Below are positions 36,101 through 44,713 of a DNA stretch of 64,000 bases, in pieces (the first letter of the stretch is position 1; each line of letters starts with the position of its first letter). Location: NCBI RefSeq assembly GCF_050337105.1, contig NZ_JAKJSQ010000011.1, forward strand, positions 1-64,000. Reading direction: 5' to 3'. Source of the stretch: Aliivibrio_A kagoshimensis. Lineage in GTDB: Bacteria > Pseudomonadota > Gammaproteobacteria > Enterobacterales > Vibrionaceae. A model generated the notes under the pieces. The model was given only the letters and a program-made list of their open reading frames with translations, had not been told where the DNA came from and searched no databases. The translations under genes were made by a program, and so were the position numbers.

Positions 36101-36164
36101 CCGGATGAATAAGGCTTGTTACCACAAATAAATACAGAATATAAAGTAAGCGCTGACGTTTCAT
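33162..36164 (-). CDS. DUF3857 / transglutaminase-like protein with C-terminal membrane domain
   Basis: 1000-residue protein: signal peptide, DUF3857 domain (about 50-240), then a transglutaminase-like domain with an intact Cys-His-Asp triad (RRYGDCKDKA, AFNHVIV, YWLDPTRQ). A membrane part follows, with a first helix (VPIIFLALLVVYAVTMVFIV) and a DUF4234-like segment (LTLVTCGFYPYYWFYRNW). A soluble C-terminal domain ends the protein. Large exported transglutaminase domains can crosslink or cleave peptides; the substrate is unknown. The start ATG at 36164 follows GAGAA. The fusion to a DUF4234-like membrane region is unusual, and the next gene has a lipoyl-like domain. Confidence 0.85.
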   Translation of the reverse strand: MKRQRLLYILYLFVVTSLIHPVWASNHNEVKKSPLPAWVEVKAAVQPDDIPYDDVVGGVYYLLVDKQIKVSKSEKTAFYKHYADLIINQQGLEESSQIAIEFDPSYETLSFHHLQLIRDGKVINKLPDADINIIQRETELDQLIYDGRLTASIILNDVRVGDIIDYSYTLEGENPVYGGFFSHRQYVNWSVPVHQQFTRLLWGKKAPLNVTTLRTDVDIKQKQTGSFTEYSVAAEDSRLVFSNSETPDWYNPYGQVFFTEMPSWKDVVNWSLPLYQKALSKDEKIKAIADEIRQHSTDPSEQIAQALMYVQSEIRYLGIETGINSHQPSLATETLKRRYGDCKDKAVLLISILEQFGIKAYPALVHTSNQSQLAEYPAMINAFNHVIVKVEYLGKAYWLDPTRQYQKGNLDNLFQPNYQYALTIKPGLSDLEVMGKQLRHASVVINDTFDLSKENHDEVTFNSTALFYGLESERQRYRLAEYGLADLQKQYVDFWEDYYQSVQATAKLSIEDNSHSGEVVMKRSFALPKFWVRNEEERYFEGAFYPTSINLELSKPDQLARQSPYALLHPRNIKRTINIYFASDNWSFEDETFIEDNPFFYYKRQVNFDKQAKKLVLNYEYNSRTDRVLVEQFDNYLAARTRSVEHSNYGIVEYFKPDATTEETPSNEGDLNTDWVPIIFLALLVVYAVTMVFIVINWRMDARVMPSHDEVVFYPVSLTKIFFLTLVTCGFYPYYWFYRNWVYIKAEVKPSILPYVRAFFNQFLYWSLFRYLVKDSQNRFGENRIISSFLAVPLALLYLIIIFLSEVDYFWLPVLIVTGLLIFPLASYINQINSDQGEAYRYNSRWLLRHNLLSILFIPTLIVVLAYESHLVPTGEAISGKHLWSHDLKFMHRKNVFPATEDVVMFYSDSLWNIQEDGNGFTDNQVFSYWKEDGKFYMHTEQLSEIKDIHVNYSNGSKENTTVTIIRKDESKFILYVSAEEKLDKEFVKTLKQKWDSAKI

Positions 36165-36274
36165 AGTGTTCTCAATATCGTCACCACAATCGGCCATGAC
36201 GAGGTTAACCCATAAGTTTTGCGTATATATTACACAATTCTTATCGATGTATAACTATGAATCAATGTGTTACA

Positions 36275-37528
36275 TCACAACTCTGACTTGAAAGAGGTGT
36301 TAAGAAGGTGCTGCTTATTTTGGAGATAAGTGACCCAAGACTTGGCAGACTCTGACGGGAACTGTTCATTAAAGCGCTTTGCTGCTAGCAACGCTTTTTC
36401 ATACTGATGCAGTTTGTAAAGTACTCGAATGTGTACCAGAGCAAACTGCTGTGGGTCTGCGTAAGTTTTAGCGCTAGTTAATGTGTTCAAACTGGATTGA
36501 TAATTGCCCTGCTGCAGCTGTAACTTTGCAAGGGGCCAACTGTGTTTAGCGTTGATCGAGTTTAGCTCTGTCCATACCTTAATTGCCCTGTTCCACTCTT
36601 TTGCTTGTTGCCAATAAGTGGCTAGATAAATGAGTTGCTGTTCTGTGCGGGTTGTTGGAAAAGCCTGCATCATCTCATCACTGATACGGGCTGCTCGCTC
36701 TGGCATTTTTTGCTGTGCATACAGCTGACTGAGCGCTTTGTAATCACTGACTCTAAACGCAACACCTTGCTGCTTGGCGAGTGAATAGGTAATCAACGCT
36801 TCAGACGACCTTTTTAACTGAAATTGCACCGCGACTTGCTGTCTCCACCAATTGGGTTCATTGGGCTCCATATTAATCAGCATTGCTAATGTCCGCTCTG
36901 CACTCTGCCAATGCTTTACATTCAGTTGTGCCACAACGGTTAATTTCAGTACTTGTAGTTGATCATTTCGGTCAGCTGGTTGATATTTATTGAGTGTACT
37001 AAGCGTTTCTGTCCAGCGTTGCAGTTGATAATTTGCTGTCGCTATTCGCAAGAAAATTTCGTTATTTTTCTGCTGCTGTTTGGCGTTTTTATCTTTTCCT
37101 TTCGATTCAAATGACGATGCTGTTAGCTGCTGATAATGCCCTATTGAACGCTTATACTGCTGCTCTGAGAAAAGAATATCGGCTAACATTCGCTGGGTTT
37201 TCCATTGCGATTCAACTGACAGTGCATGTAGTGATATCGCATTTTCCAATGCAATAATTGCCTCATTCGGTTTGTTATCCCGCCACAAATAAACACCTAA
37301 AACACGGCCAACAAATGCCTGGTCATATTTTGATGATGGCTTATGTTCGGTAAGAATAGTGATGGCTTGCTCAAGCTTATCTTGCTGTTGCAAAACCGTG
37401 GCTTGTTGAACCTTAAGCGCCGTATACCTATTTAATTGTTGCGCATTGAGAGTAAAACTCATCACAAAAGCGCCGAACAGCAGTGTCGCGGTTAATAGTA
37501 GTCTGAATATTAGGGTTAATATACTCAT
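36275..37528 (-). CDS. TPR-repeat protein of the TonB2 cluster
   Basis: 417 residues with an N-terminal membrane anchor or signal segment (LLLTATLLFGAFVMSF) followed by tetratricopeptide-type helical repeats over the rest of the protein. This is the last gene of a six-gene cluster; its ATG overlaps the tonB stop (ATGA). A periplasmic scaffold for the TonB2 complex is inferred from position, as in the V. cholerae TonB2 locus. Confidence 0.85.
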   Translation of the reverse strand: MSILTLIFRLLLTATLLFGAFVMSFTLNAQQLNRYTALKVQQATVLQQQDKLEQAITILTEHKPSSKYDQAFVGRVLGVYLWRDNKPNEAIIALENAISLHALSVESQWKTQRMLADILFSEQQYKRSIGHYQQLTASSFESKGKDKNAKQQQKNNEIFLRIATANYQLQRWTETLSTLNKYQPADRNDQLQVLKLTVVAQLNVKHWQSAERTLAMLINMEPNEPNWWRQQVAVQFQLKRSSEALITYSLAKQQGVAFRVSDYKALSQLYAQQKMPERAARISDEMMQAFPTTRTEQQLIYLATYWQQAKEWNRAIKVWTELNSINAKHSWPLAKLQLQQGNYQSSLNTLTSAKTYADPQQFALVHIRVLYKLHQYEKALLAAKRFNEQFPSESAKSWVTYLQNKQHLLNTSFKSEL

Positions 37529-38151
37529 TGGTTAATTTTAAACTCAAATTTTTTCTTCTGATTTAACTGTTTTACCGCTTTACCATTCACAAGTTTAGGC
37601 TGATATTTGGTCTTTTTAAGTGCACGTATCGCCGACCGCACAAATATTTGCGAAGGCTCTACCTCGACCACGGTGATATCTTGTGTTCTGCCTTGCTCAT
37701 CGATATTAAACGCCAGTGTCACATACCCTTGCATACCCCGTTTCAATGCTCTTGGAGGATATTTAGGTTCCACTTGATACAGAGGAATGGCTTGTTGATT
37801 CTTTTCTAATCCAACCAAAGAAGGCATAGAGATAGCCACACCAAAATCGGTTACTGCTGCGATAGTAATACTCGGCACAGTGTTGGGTAGTGAAGCAACC
37901 GACACCGAACTTTGTAATTCAGAATTCAATGCTAAAGATTGCGGCTGTTGAGGCGTTTTCGGCCTTTCGGGCAGGGCTCTCTGTCTACGCTGTACATCAA
38001 CTTCGGAGTCCATTGCGTAAACATCAAACAGAAGTGGTGAAGCACTTCTTACACCTTGATTGTTGGGCTTCTCGACAATATTGGCCATAAGTACGAACAA
38101 GATAGCTGTCATTGCCAGAGCAATCGGCATGGATATCAGCAGACGAATCAC
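37525..38151 (-). CDS. tonB2: TonB2 energy transducer
   Basis: 208-residue TonB protein: N-terminal membrane helix, a fairly short Pro-containing spacer and the C-terminal TonB fold (VEPKYPPRALKRGMQGYVTL...VRSAIRALKKTKYQP). It transmits proton-motive energy from ExbB/ExbD to outer-membrane receptors for iron or other ligands. The short periplasmic spacer is typical of the Vibrio TonB2 type. Overlaps exbD by four bases. Confidence 0.92.
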   Translation of the reverse strand: MIRLLISMPIALAMTAILFVLMANIVEKPNNQGVRSASPLLFDVYAMDSEVDVQRRQRALPERPKTPQQPQSLALNSELQSSVSVASLPNTVPSITIAAVTDFGVAISMPSLVGLEKNQQAIPLYQVEPKYPPRALKRGMQGYVTLAFNIDEQGRTQDITVVEVEPSQIFVRSAIRALKKTKYQPKLVNGKAVKQLNQKKKFEFKINQ

Positions 38152-38555
38152 GACTTAGGATCCGTGGCAATGGCGATTTTAGATATACCCGCTCCTTTCG
38201 CAGCATCCATCACTTCAACAACCGTACCATTGTAGGCGTGCTTGTCTGCTTGAATCACTAAACTGGCTTCGGGAAGATCGCTGCTTAGATGCTCTAACAC
38301 CGCTTGAACCCGTTCAATATCTACTCTGCGCTTATCAATATACACATCGTTTGCTGCGGTAACAGCCACAAAAATACCCGCCTCACTTTGACTGCTTGAG
38401 TGACTTGCTTGCGGACGATTCACCTCGACCCCCGACTCTCTAACAAAAGAGCTGGTGACGATAAAAAAGATCAACATGATAAACACAATATCCAGCATCG
38501 AGGTGAGATCAACTTGTGCTTCTTCTTTCTGTTTTGCTTGGCGTATTAAGCGCAT
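38148..38555 (-). CDS. exbD2: ExbD biopolymer transport protein
   Basis: 135-residue protein with one N-terminal helix preceded by VDLTSMLDIVFIMLIFFIV, whose Asp is the proton-linked residue, and a periplasmic ExbD/TolR domain. Part of the ExbB-ExbD-TonB motor. Its start overlaps the exbB stop by ten bases. Confidence 0.93.
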   Translation of the reverse strand: MRLIRQAKQKEEAQVDLTSMLDIVFIMLIFFIVTSSFVRESGVEVNRPQASHSSSQSEAGIFVAVTAANDVYIDKRRVDIERVQAVLEHLSSDLPEASLVIQADKHAYNGTVVEVMDAAKGAGISKIAIATDPKS

Positions 38556-39085
38556 GCGCTGCTCCTTAACTGCTGTTCAAGTCGTAACTCGCGTCGATGT
38601 ATCGTTTTCGATAATCTCGAATGAGCAAACAGCCCCGCTAAGGCAGCCACCATTCCGGCCATGGTTGGTAACGTGGCCATTGAAATGCCCGCCGCCATCA
38701 ATGTAGGCTCACTACTGCCCTGTAATGCCATCATATCAAACACTGTAATCATTCCGGTTACCGTACCAAGCAAGCCTAGCATCGGGCATAGGGTGACCAG
38801 TGCTTTAATAAAGTCCAAATGTTGGTTAAGAGATAGGTGTGCTTGTTGAATAACACCTTGCTTTTTAGCATGTGCAAACCAAGATTCATGCTCTGTTCTT
38901 AGTTGCCATTGAGACAACCACTGCTTTTTCATCTTAGGATAACCCCACAATAAAAAGACAATCCGTTCAATAATCAGAGTCCAACTTAACGCTACCACGG
39001 CGGCTAACCACCATAGAACCATACCTCCCCGAGTCATGAACTCACTGAGTGCGTTGAGATGAAGGGAAAGTAAATCCATCATCAC
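38546..39085 (-). CDS. exbB2: ExbB (MotA/TolQ/ExbB) proton channel protein
   Basis: 179-residue short ExbB with three transmembrane helices and the pore segment ALVTLCPMLGLLGTVTGMI plus AAGISMATLPTMAGMVAAL. Forms the proton-driven stator with ExbD. Translationally overlaps the upstream ttpC by four bases. Confidence 0.93.
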   Translation of the reverse strand: MMMDLLSLHLNALSEFMTRGGMVLWWLAAVVALSWTLIIERIVFLLWGYPKMKKQWLSQWQLRTEHESWFAHAKKQGVIQQAHLSLNQHLDFIKALVTLCPMLGLLGTVTGMITVFDMMALQGSSEPTLMAAGISMATLPTMAGMVAALAGLFAHSRLSKTIHRRELRLEQQLRSSACA

Positions 39086-40422
39086 AGTGTCGCTTCTGCT
39101 CGTTCAGCGACTAGGCTAACACTCTGTTTTTCTAGCGTTCCTTTGATGGCCTCTGCGCGGCTGGATAACAGGTTATGAGCGAGCAGCAGTGGCATTGCCG
39201 CAACTAAACCTAACACCGTGGTCATTAAGGCCATAGAGATACCGCCAGCCATCACTTTAGGGTCGCTGTTGCCAAACTCTGTGATGACTTGGAAGGTCTC
39301 AATCATACCTGTCACCGTTCCTAGTAACCCTAACATAGGAGCGATTGCTGCCATCAGTTTCAGCATCGAGAGTCCCTGTTCCAGTCCTTGTTGCTCATCG
39401 ATGATTGATTCAAGAAGCCTTAGCTCTAGCGATTCGATTGTCTGCTCTTTTTCACGCGTAAAGACTTTTAAGACTCTTCCTAACGGGTTATCCGTTATTC
39501 GGTCAGGATTTTTAAGTTGTTTGGTGATTTGCGTTTGAACTTTTAATAGAACAACACCGCGGTATAGCGTAATCAATAAACCGATAATAAGCAGTGCGAT
39601 AATAATCTGACCAACTACCCCACCCTGTTCAATTCGCTGTTTGATTGTAGGTTGAAACTCAAATTGTGCTAAAAGCTGGCCACGAGTCGGATCAAGCAAT
39701 AACGCTGATGCCGCAGTGATCGATGTTGATGTTGGTACTTCGTTAGGCTGAGCGAGATAGTCCGTTGCCTGACCCTGCACTGAATCCCAGTTCAAATAAC
39801 CATTGGTACCCACTAAGGCTAGATCACCTAAACGAATAGCTTGTATAACGGCTTGAGTACCGTTGCCGTCAATATAGTTAACATCAACCGCTACGATCTC
39901 CCCACTTGAACGAACCTGTTGCTCCATCACTTGCCATAATGAAGTGAGTAGATCCAGTGAAGGGAGGGCATCAGTACTGATAACTTGTTCAACCGCTTCC
40001 ATTGAGCGAGTCTGTTCGATTGTTGCAAAAGAGTGCTTGAGATCTGTATTTACCTCTTTAGCCACCTGTCTTACTACTCCAAACATCTCTCCTAAGCTGC
40101 CCGTTTCTAGTTGAAGTAGCTGCTCTTTTTCAGCCAGTTTTTTTTCGTTTGCACTAAACTGTTCAGCCAAATTCTGGTTTTGCGCCTCAACCGCTTTGCT
40201 CATTTTTTCTAATTGCTTTAATGCCGCTTTCAGTTGAGCTTTGGTCTGTTTACTGCTCGTTTCTCGGCTTGCATTATGCTGGCTCTCTGTCTGTTGATTC
40301 GCTCTGGCTTTATTATCCAATTGAGTAATATCACTAGCATAGGATACTGAGTGTAGGGTTAGAGTGAACACGGTAAACAAAATGGTTGCGATAGACGGCA
40401 ATTTTAGATTGGTAAGGTTCAT
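39082..40422 (-). CDS. ttpC: TtpC-type long MotA/TolQ/ExbB protein
   Basis: 446-residue protein with a signal peptide (LPSIATILFTVFTLTLHSVSYA), a periplasmic coiled-coil (about 55-130), a periplasmic domain, and a C-terminal ExbB-like three-helix domain (MAAIAPMLGLLGTVTGMIET; AMPLLLAH). TtpC is required in Vibrio TonB2 systems. The start ATG at 40422 is preceded by GGGAG and overlaps the DUF3450 stop (TAATG); an earlier TTG is unlikely. Confidence 0.9.
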   Translation of the reverse strand: MNLTNLKLPSIATILFTVFTLTLHSVSYASDITQLDNKARANQQTESQHNASRETSSKQTKAQLKAALKQLEKMSKAVEAQNQNLAEQFSANEKKLAEKEQLLQLETGSLGEMFGVVRQVAKEVNTDLKHSFATIEQTRSMEAVEQVISTDALPSLDLLTSLWQVMEQQVRSSGEIVAVDVNYIDGNGTQAVIQAIRLGDLALVGTNGYLNWDSVQGQATDYLAQPNEVPTSTSITAASALLLDPTRGQLLAQFEFQPTIKQRIEQGGVVGQIIIALLIIGLLITLYRGVVLLKVQTQITKQLKNPDRITDNPLGRVLKVFTREKEQTIESLELRLLESIIDEQQGLEQGLSMLKLMAAIAPMLGLLGTVTGMIETFQVITEFGNSDPKVMAGGISMALMTTVLGLVAAMPLLLAHNLLSSRAEAIKGTLEKQSVSLVAERAEATL

Positions 40423-41234
40423 TACTTGTTCTCCCAATGTGTTGCCACCGGTAGGGAGAGCGGTAAAGATAGAAGCTCAGGGGCCTGTTTCTTCTCTGCA
40501 ATAGCGAACGCTTTATCCACAGAAAATACTTGTTCCACATTAAGCTCGTTCCACTGTTGCTGTTGTTTAGAGTAAAACCAATGCTGTTGGTTGTTCATGC
40601 TACGCGCCACTAAAACAATTCGCCCTAAATGCAACAGTGATACTTGCCTCACCTCGCCGTTTTTCAGAGTGATTTCATCATTATAAATTCCCATTTTAGT
40701 GCCGTAATCAATTTCGATTTGATACGCTTCTAATAGGCGACGATATTTTTCAGCTTCACTCACATCGGCGCGTTTCATCAGTTGATTAAGTTCATCCAAT
40801 CGTTCATAACGCGAGGTGATTCTCACTGGGATATCTGTGTCTATCATCTGTTGTAACGCAAACAACATGTGATACATCAATGGGACGATACCCTGTTTGG
40901 TCACCTTAATATCGTCGATTTGTTGTTCTAAGCTGCTTAGCTCACTGTTTTGACTCGCTACTAAGTTTGCTAAATGTTGCTGATAGAGCGTTAAATTGTT
41001 GAGTGCTACTTTCTTTTGCTCAATTTGCGCTTTGAGTTGCTCTATCTCTTTGAAATCTCTATCAATCACGGATTGGCTCTGACGAGACTCTGCATTCGTT
41101 TGGCTTTCAATATCTCTGGCTTGTGAAAGTGAGTCAGCATATACAGGGGGCATGTGCATTACAGTGACTGATACCAGTAGTAACAATATCATTGCGTTAA
41201 AACGATTCATTTGTACTGTTCGTTGAATTTTCAT
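40422..41234 (-). CDS. DUF3450 family periplasmic coiled-coil protein
   Basis: 270 residues with a signal peptide (cleavage near VYA-DSLSQ) and a long coiled coil (about 45-115, IEQLKAQIEQKKVALNNLTL), then a compact domain. DUF3450 proteins head the TonB2 cluster in vibrios and presumably assist TtpC in the periplasm. A candidate Fur box lies 68-86 bases upstream. Start choice between Met1 and Met9 is open; neither has a strong ribosome site. Confidence 0.88.
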   Translation of the reverse strand: MKIQRTVQMNRFNAMILLLLVSVTVMHMPPVYADSLSQARDIESQTNAESRQSQSVIDRDFKEIEQLKAQIEQKKVALNNLTLYQQHLANLVASQNSELSSLEQQIDDIKVTKQGIVPLMYHMLFALQQMIDTDIPVRITSRYERLDELNQLMKRADVSEAEKYRRLLEAYQIEIDYGTKMGIYNDEITLKNGEVRQVSLLHLGRIVLVARSMNNQQHWFYSKQQQQWNELNVEQVFSVDKAFAIAEKKQAPELLSLPLSLPVATHWENK

Positions 41235-41301
41235 GTGAATAATTTTACTGCCATCAAAGATAAACGAATGTATTCGGCATCACTAAAGCTAGCGCGCAAA
41301 T

Positions 41302-41320
41302 AAGAATAGGTATCATTACC
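41302..41320. promoter_or_regulatory. Candidate Fur box upstream of the TonB2 cluster
   Basis: On the minus strand GGTAATGATACCTATTCTT matches 13 of 19 positions of the Fur consensus GATAATGATAATCATTATC. Position and function of the downstream iron-uptake genes support it. Confidence 0.5.
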
Positions 41321-41478
41321 GTTTTTGAAAAAATTGCAACCCTTACTTTGAGTTATTACTCTCATTGGGATCCAAGTGCTCAATAGTAAATCAAATTTCG
41401 TTATTGTAATAACTTTTGTGAGTCATCTACGTGTGAGGCTGTTAGAATTACACCAAAATAATTTAGAGAACGTTATCA

Positions 41479-42081
41479 ATGAGCAGCACATTTACCGACA
41501 TGGATTTAGCCAAAATACTGAACACTGAAGAGTTTTCAGAATCACTTCTTCCCCTTGCACAGACTCAAGGCTTTATCGTTTCTATGGCTTCTGCACCCCT
41601 ATTAATTGATCCCGCGGAGTGGTTAGCCTTTTTATGGGGCGGTGAGGAAGTGTCTCCTTTTACCAGCCAGGAGCAACTCGAACACTATGCCAATCACATT
41701 GTTAACCTGTGGAATCAGTATCGTGGTGAGCTCCTATCAGGCGAGTGGGTGTGGCCTGAAGCGTGTCAGTTAGACGAAGCGGATATTGTAAGTGCAGACA
41801 CTCGTCATTTTACTGAAGGCCTGCTTCAAGGTTGGCAGTTGACCCGTGATGATTGGGAGACCTTCATGCCTGAAGAGAGTGAAGATAATGCACTGCTAGG
41901 CGGGGTATTGCTTTCTGTTAGTATGTTATTCGATCCCGAAACAGCATTAGCAACACTGTCTGCTCAGGGTATTGAAGGGCTTGATGAGTTTGAACTTATT
42001 TACAATGGCATGCCTACCATGTTGTGCGGATTAACTCAAAAGGGACACATCTTGGCTCAAGAGAGTGATGACCAACAATAA
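41479..42081 (+). CDS. UPF0149 (YecA/YgfB-like) family protein
   Basis: 200-residue helical protein of the UPF0149 family (LIDPAEWLAFLWGGEEV, FTEGLLQGWQLTRDDWETF). There is no C-terminal SEC-C zinc motif. Function is uncertain; some family members bind other proteins or nucleic-acid enzymes. GAGAA precedes the ATG. Convergent with nadA through a shared terminator. Confidence 0.85.
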   Translation: MSSTFTDMDLAKILNTEEFSESLLPLAQTQGFIVSMASAPLLIDPAEWLAFLWGGEEVSPFTSQEQLEHYANHIVNLWNQYRGELLSGEWVWPEACQLDEADIVSADTRHFTEGLLQGWQLTRDDWETFMPEESEDNALLGGVLLSVSMLFDPETALATLSAQGIEGLDEFELIYNGMPTMLCGLTQKGHILAQESDDQQ

Positions 42082-42093
42082 TCGATAGAAATA

Positions 42094-42123
42094 AAAAAGC
42101 CTGATTAAACATCAGGCTTTTAT
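42094..42123. terminator. Bidirectional terminator between UPF0149 gene and nadA
   Basis: AAAGCCTGAT and ATCAGGCTTT arms with an A-run to the left and T-run to the right. Confidence 0.85.
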
Positions 42124-42140
42124 TTGATTCTATTGACTAT

Positions 42141-43184
42141 TTAGTTTTGCAAATTGGCCGCAAAATCTAACATTCGATTCAGTGGAATCAGTGATTTGAT
42201 GCGTAACGCCTCATCCACAAAAATTTCATGCTGCTCCCCACCTTCGGTTAACGCCGATTCAATCGCTTTCAAGCCATTCATCGCCATCCACGGACAGTGA
42301 GCACAACTTCGACATGTCGCGCCCGCTCCGGCTGTTGGTGCTTCTATCAGCTCTTTTTCTGGCACTAACTGTTGCATCTTAAAGAAGATACCTTTGTCAG
42401 TCGCCACTATCAGCTTCTTTTGTGGCAGTGATTTCGCTGATTTAATCAGCTGACTGGTTGAACCCACGGCATCAGCCAAAGCGACAACGCTGGCTGGAGA
42501 CTCAGGGTGCACCAATACCGCGGCGTCAGGATGCAGCGTTTTTGCCGTTTTTAATGCTTGGGCAGAAAACTCATCGTGAACAATACACTCACCTTGCCAC
42601 AGCAGCATCTCAGCGCCAGTTTGATTGGCAATGTAAGATCCTAAATGGCGATCCGGACCCCAGATGATTTTTTTATCTTCACTGTCTAACTGCTCAACAA
42701 TTTCCAGTGCAATGCTTGAGGTGACCACCCAGTCAGCTCTTGCTTTTACCGCCGCTGAGGTATTCGCATACACTACGACCGTATGGTCAGGGTGTGCATC
42801 ACAAAACTCACTGAATTTATCAGCAGGGCAGCCTAAATCGAGAGAGCATTCCGCCTCTAAGGTTGGCATTAAAATGGTCTTTTCAGGGGTAAGGATCTTT
42901 GCAGACTCTCCCATGAATCGAACCCCGGCAATGATCAATACTTTGGCTGGATGACGGTTGCCAAATTTAGCCATTTCAAGCGAGTCTCCGACAAATCCGC
43001 CAGTCTCTTCAGCTAAAGCCTGAATTTCAGGATCCGTGTAGTAATGCGCAATTAAGACAGCATCTCTCTCTTTTAGCAACGTCTCGATACGAGCTCTGTA
43101 GGCCTGTTTTTCGTCCGTTGATAGAGGGATTGGTTTTGGGGGAAATGGGTAAACGGTGTCGACGTGATCTAGAATATGACTCAT
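42141..43184 (-). CDS. nadA: Quinolinate synthase NadA
   Basis: 347-residue [4Fe-4S] enzyme condensing iminoaspartate with dihydroxyacetone phosphate to quinolinate in NAD biosynthesis. The three cluster cysteines are recognisable (MPTLEAECSLDLGCP, WQGECIVHDEF, TCRSCAHCPWM), as are LIAHYYTDPEIQ and GDSLEMAKF. It lies downstream of the tol-pal-cpoB genes with a terminator between, so it probably has its own promoter. Confidence 0.97.
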   Translation of the reverse strand: MSHILDHVDTVYPFPPKPIPLSTDEKQAYRARIETLLKERDAVLIAHYYTDPEIQALAEETGGFVGDSLEMAKFGNRHPAKVLIIAGVRFMGESAKILTPEKTILMPTLEAECSLDLGCPADKFSEFCDAHPDHTVVVYANTSAAVKARADWVVTSSIALEIVEQLDSEDKKIIWGPDRHLGSYIANQTGAEMLLWQGECIVHDEFSAQALKTAKTLHPDAAVLVHPESPASVVALADAVGSTSQLIKSAKSLPQKKLIVATDKGIFFKMQQLVPEKELIEAPTAGAGATCRSCAHCPWMAMNGLKAIESALTEGGEQHEIFVDEALRIKSLIPLNRMLDFAANLQN

Positions 43185-43255
43185 TGCTCTGACTCATGGA
43201 GTTAATACAAGTAATCCGAGTAGTATATACTCAAAGTTACCTAAGATACACCCAA

Positions 43256-43283
43256 TAAAAAAGGCCGCAAAAGCGACCTTTAT
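43256..43283 (-). terminator. Terminator after cpoB
   Basis: Minus-strand AAAGGTCGC-TTTT-GCGGCCTTT (one mismatch) followed by more T. Ends the tol-pal operon before nadA. Confidence 0.7.
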
Positions 43284-43301
43284 GAATATAATGAGGCATT
43301 A

Positions 43302-44108
43302 TTATAACTTTTTAAGATTGTCTGCTGCTTGACTGGCCGTGGTGCTTTTCGGGTAGTCATCAACCGCAAGCTGATAATATTTCTTAGCCGCTTCATTGTT
43401 GTTATTTCTACGTGCGAGATCACCCAATTTTAATAACGCATCAGCGCGTTTATTGGAGTCGGCAAATGAAATAACTTGTGCAAAGTTCTTGGCAGCTTCT
43501 ACATCATTTTTCTGAGCAAAGAATAATTGTCCTAACCAATAGTTGGCATTAGGCGTAAACACAGACTCAGGGTAAGAGGTTAAGAAGGTTTCAAATGCTG
43601 AAATCGCACCGGTATAATTTTTGTCTTTTAAGATTAAATTAACCGCAGCTTGATACTCTTCATTTTCAGAATTGCTGGTTGCATAAGATCCTTGAGCAGA
43701 GCCTGAATCGGTTCCAGAATCTTCTGACACCGTTGATTCCGCTGCTGGCTGGCTTCTAACTGCTTCTAACTCTCTGTATAGATCGCGTTGGCGCTCTAAC
43801 ATCTGGCCTAAATCGTAGCTATTACGTTCAACGTTTCCTCTCAGCTCTGAGAGCTCTGTAGCAATCTCATCAAGCTGTTGTTGCATCGCCAACTGTACCC
43901 GATTACCACTTTTTAATAAGCGCTCTAGCCTTTCAATACTAGATTCAGATGAGCGTTGGGTTGGTGTGACAGATTGATTACTTGAGGGTGTGCTGGTTGT
44001 CGTTGCGTTCGAATTCAGATCGGAGACAGGTGCAGGTTCGGCAACCACATGGGCTGCCGAACTCACCAGCAACAAAAGCGGTAAGATACGCTTTACGTTA
44101 CTGTTCAT
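43302..44108 (-). CDS. cpoB: Cell division coordinator CpoB (YbgF)
   Basis: 268-residue periplasmic protein: signal peptide (cleavage near VVA-EPAPV), trimeric coiled-coil (about 50-115, SIERLERLLKSGNRVQLAMQ), a Ser-rich linker and a C-terminal TPR domain (YQAAVNLILKDKNYTGAISA, PNANYWLGQLFFAQ). CpoB links Tol-Pal to PBP1B/LpoB during septation. ATG at 44108 gives the usual CpoB start; the in-frame TTG at 44123 is less likely. Confidence 0.92.
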   Translation of the reverse strand: MNSNVKRILPLLLLVSSAAHVVAEPAPVSDLNSNATTTSTPSSNQSVTPTQRSSESSIERLERLLKSGNRVQLAMQQQLDEIATELSELRGNVERNSYDLGQMLERQRDLYRELEAVRSQPAAESTVSEDSGTDSGSAQGSYATSNSENEEYQAAVNLILKDKNYTGAISAFETFLTSYPESVFTPNANYWLGQLFFAQKNDVEAAKNFAQVISFADSNKRADALLKLGDLARRNNNNEAAKKYYQLAVDDYPKSTTASQAADNLKKL

Positions 44109-44132
44109 ATTAAGATTAACCAAAGTTACAAA

Positions 44133-44681
44133 TTAGTATACAAGTACTGCACGACGGTTTTTCGCGTATGCTTCACTTGATTGACCCATCTCTAGTGGCT
44201 TCTCTTCACCGTAGCTTACGATAGAGATTTGGTCAGCCTGAACACCTAGAGTTTCAAGGTACTTAGATACTGCTGCTGCACGACGCTCGCCTAGTGCGAT
44301 GTTGTACTCAGGAGTACCACGCTCATCAGCGTGTCCTTCAACAGTTACTTTTAAAGAGCTATCAGCACTTAGGAATGCAGCGTGAGCAGCTAGCATCTCT
44401 TCGTAGTCTGAAGAAATTGTTGAGTTATCAAAGGCGAAGTAAACCGTTTGCTCTTGACGTAGCGCTTGTTCTAGAACTTGCTGCTCTGTCATCGCGGCTT
44501 CTTGGTCAACTGCAGTAACGACTGTAGTATCGGTACCGTTAGTGCCGTTAGTTGCTGCTTCGTTAGTTGTTGCTTGGCCATCAGTTCCGTCAGTTGCGCT
44601 ATCGCTAGAGCTACATGCCGAAAGTGCAATTACAGGCAACGCAATTAGAAGCCCTTTAAGAAGTTTATTTAGTTGCATCAT
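44133..44681 (-). CDS. pal: Peptidoglycan-associated lipoprotein Pal
   Basis: 182 residues with signal peptide and lipobox LSAC, a Thr/Asn/Gly-rich linker and the OmpA-like peptidoglycan-binding domain (VEGHADERGTPEYNIALGER). Anchors the outer membrane to the wall and is the TolB partner. AAGGA precedes the ATG. Confidence 0.97.
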   Translation of the reverse strand: MMQLNKLLKGLLIALPVIALSACSSSDSATDGTDGQATTNEAATNGTNGTDTTVVTAVDQEAAMTEQQVLEQALRQEQTVYFAFDNSTISSDYEEMLAAHAAFLSADSSLKVTVEGHADERGTPEYNIALGERRAAAVSKYLETLGVQADQISIVSYGEEKPLEMGQSSEAYAKNRRAVLVY

Positions 44682-44713
44682 ATTTTCCTTTTTATCCTAA
44701 ATATATTTTTTTG

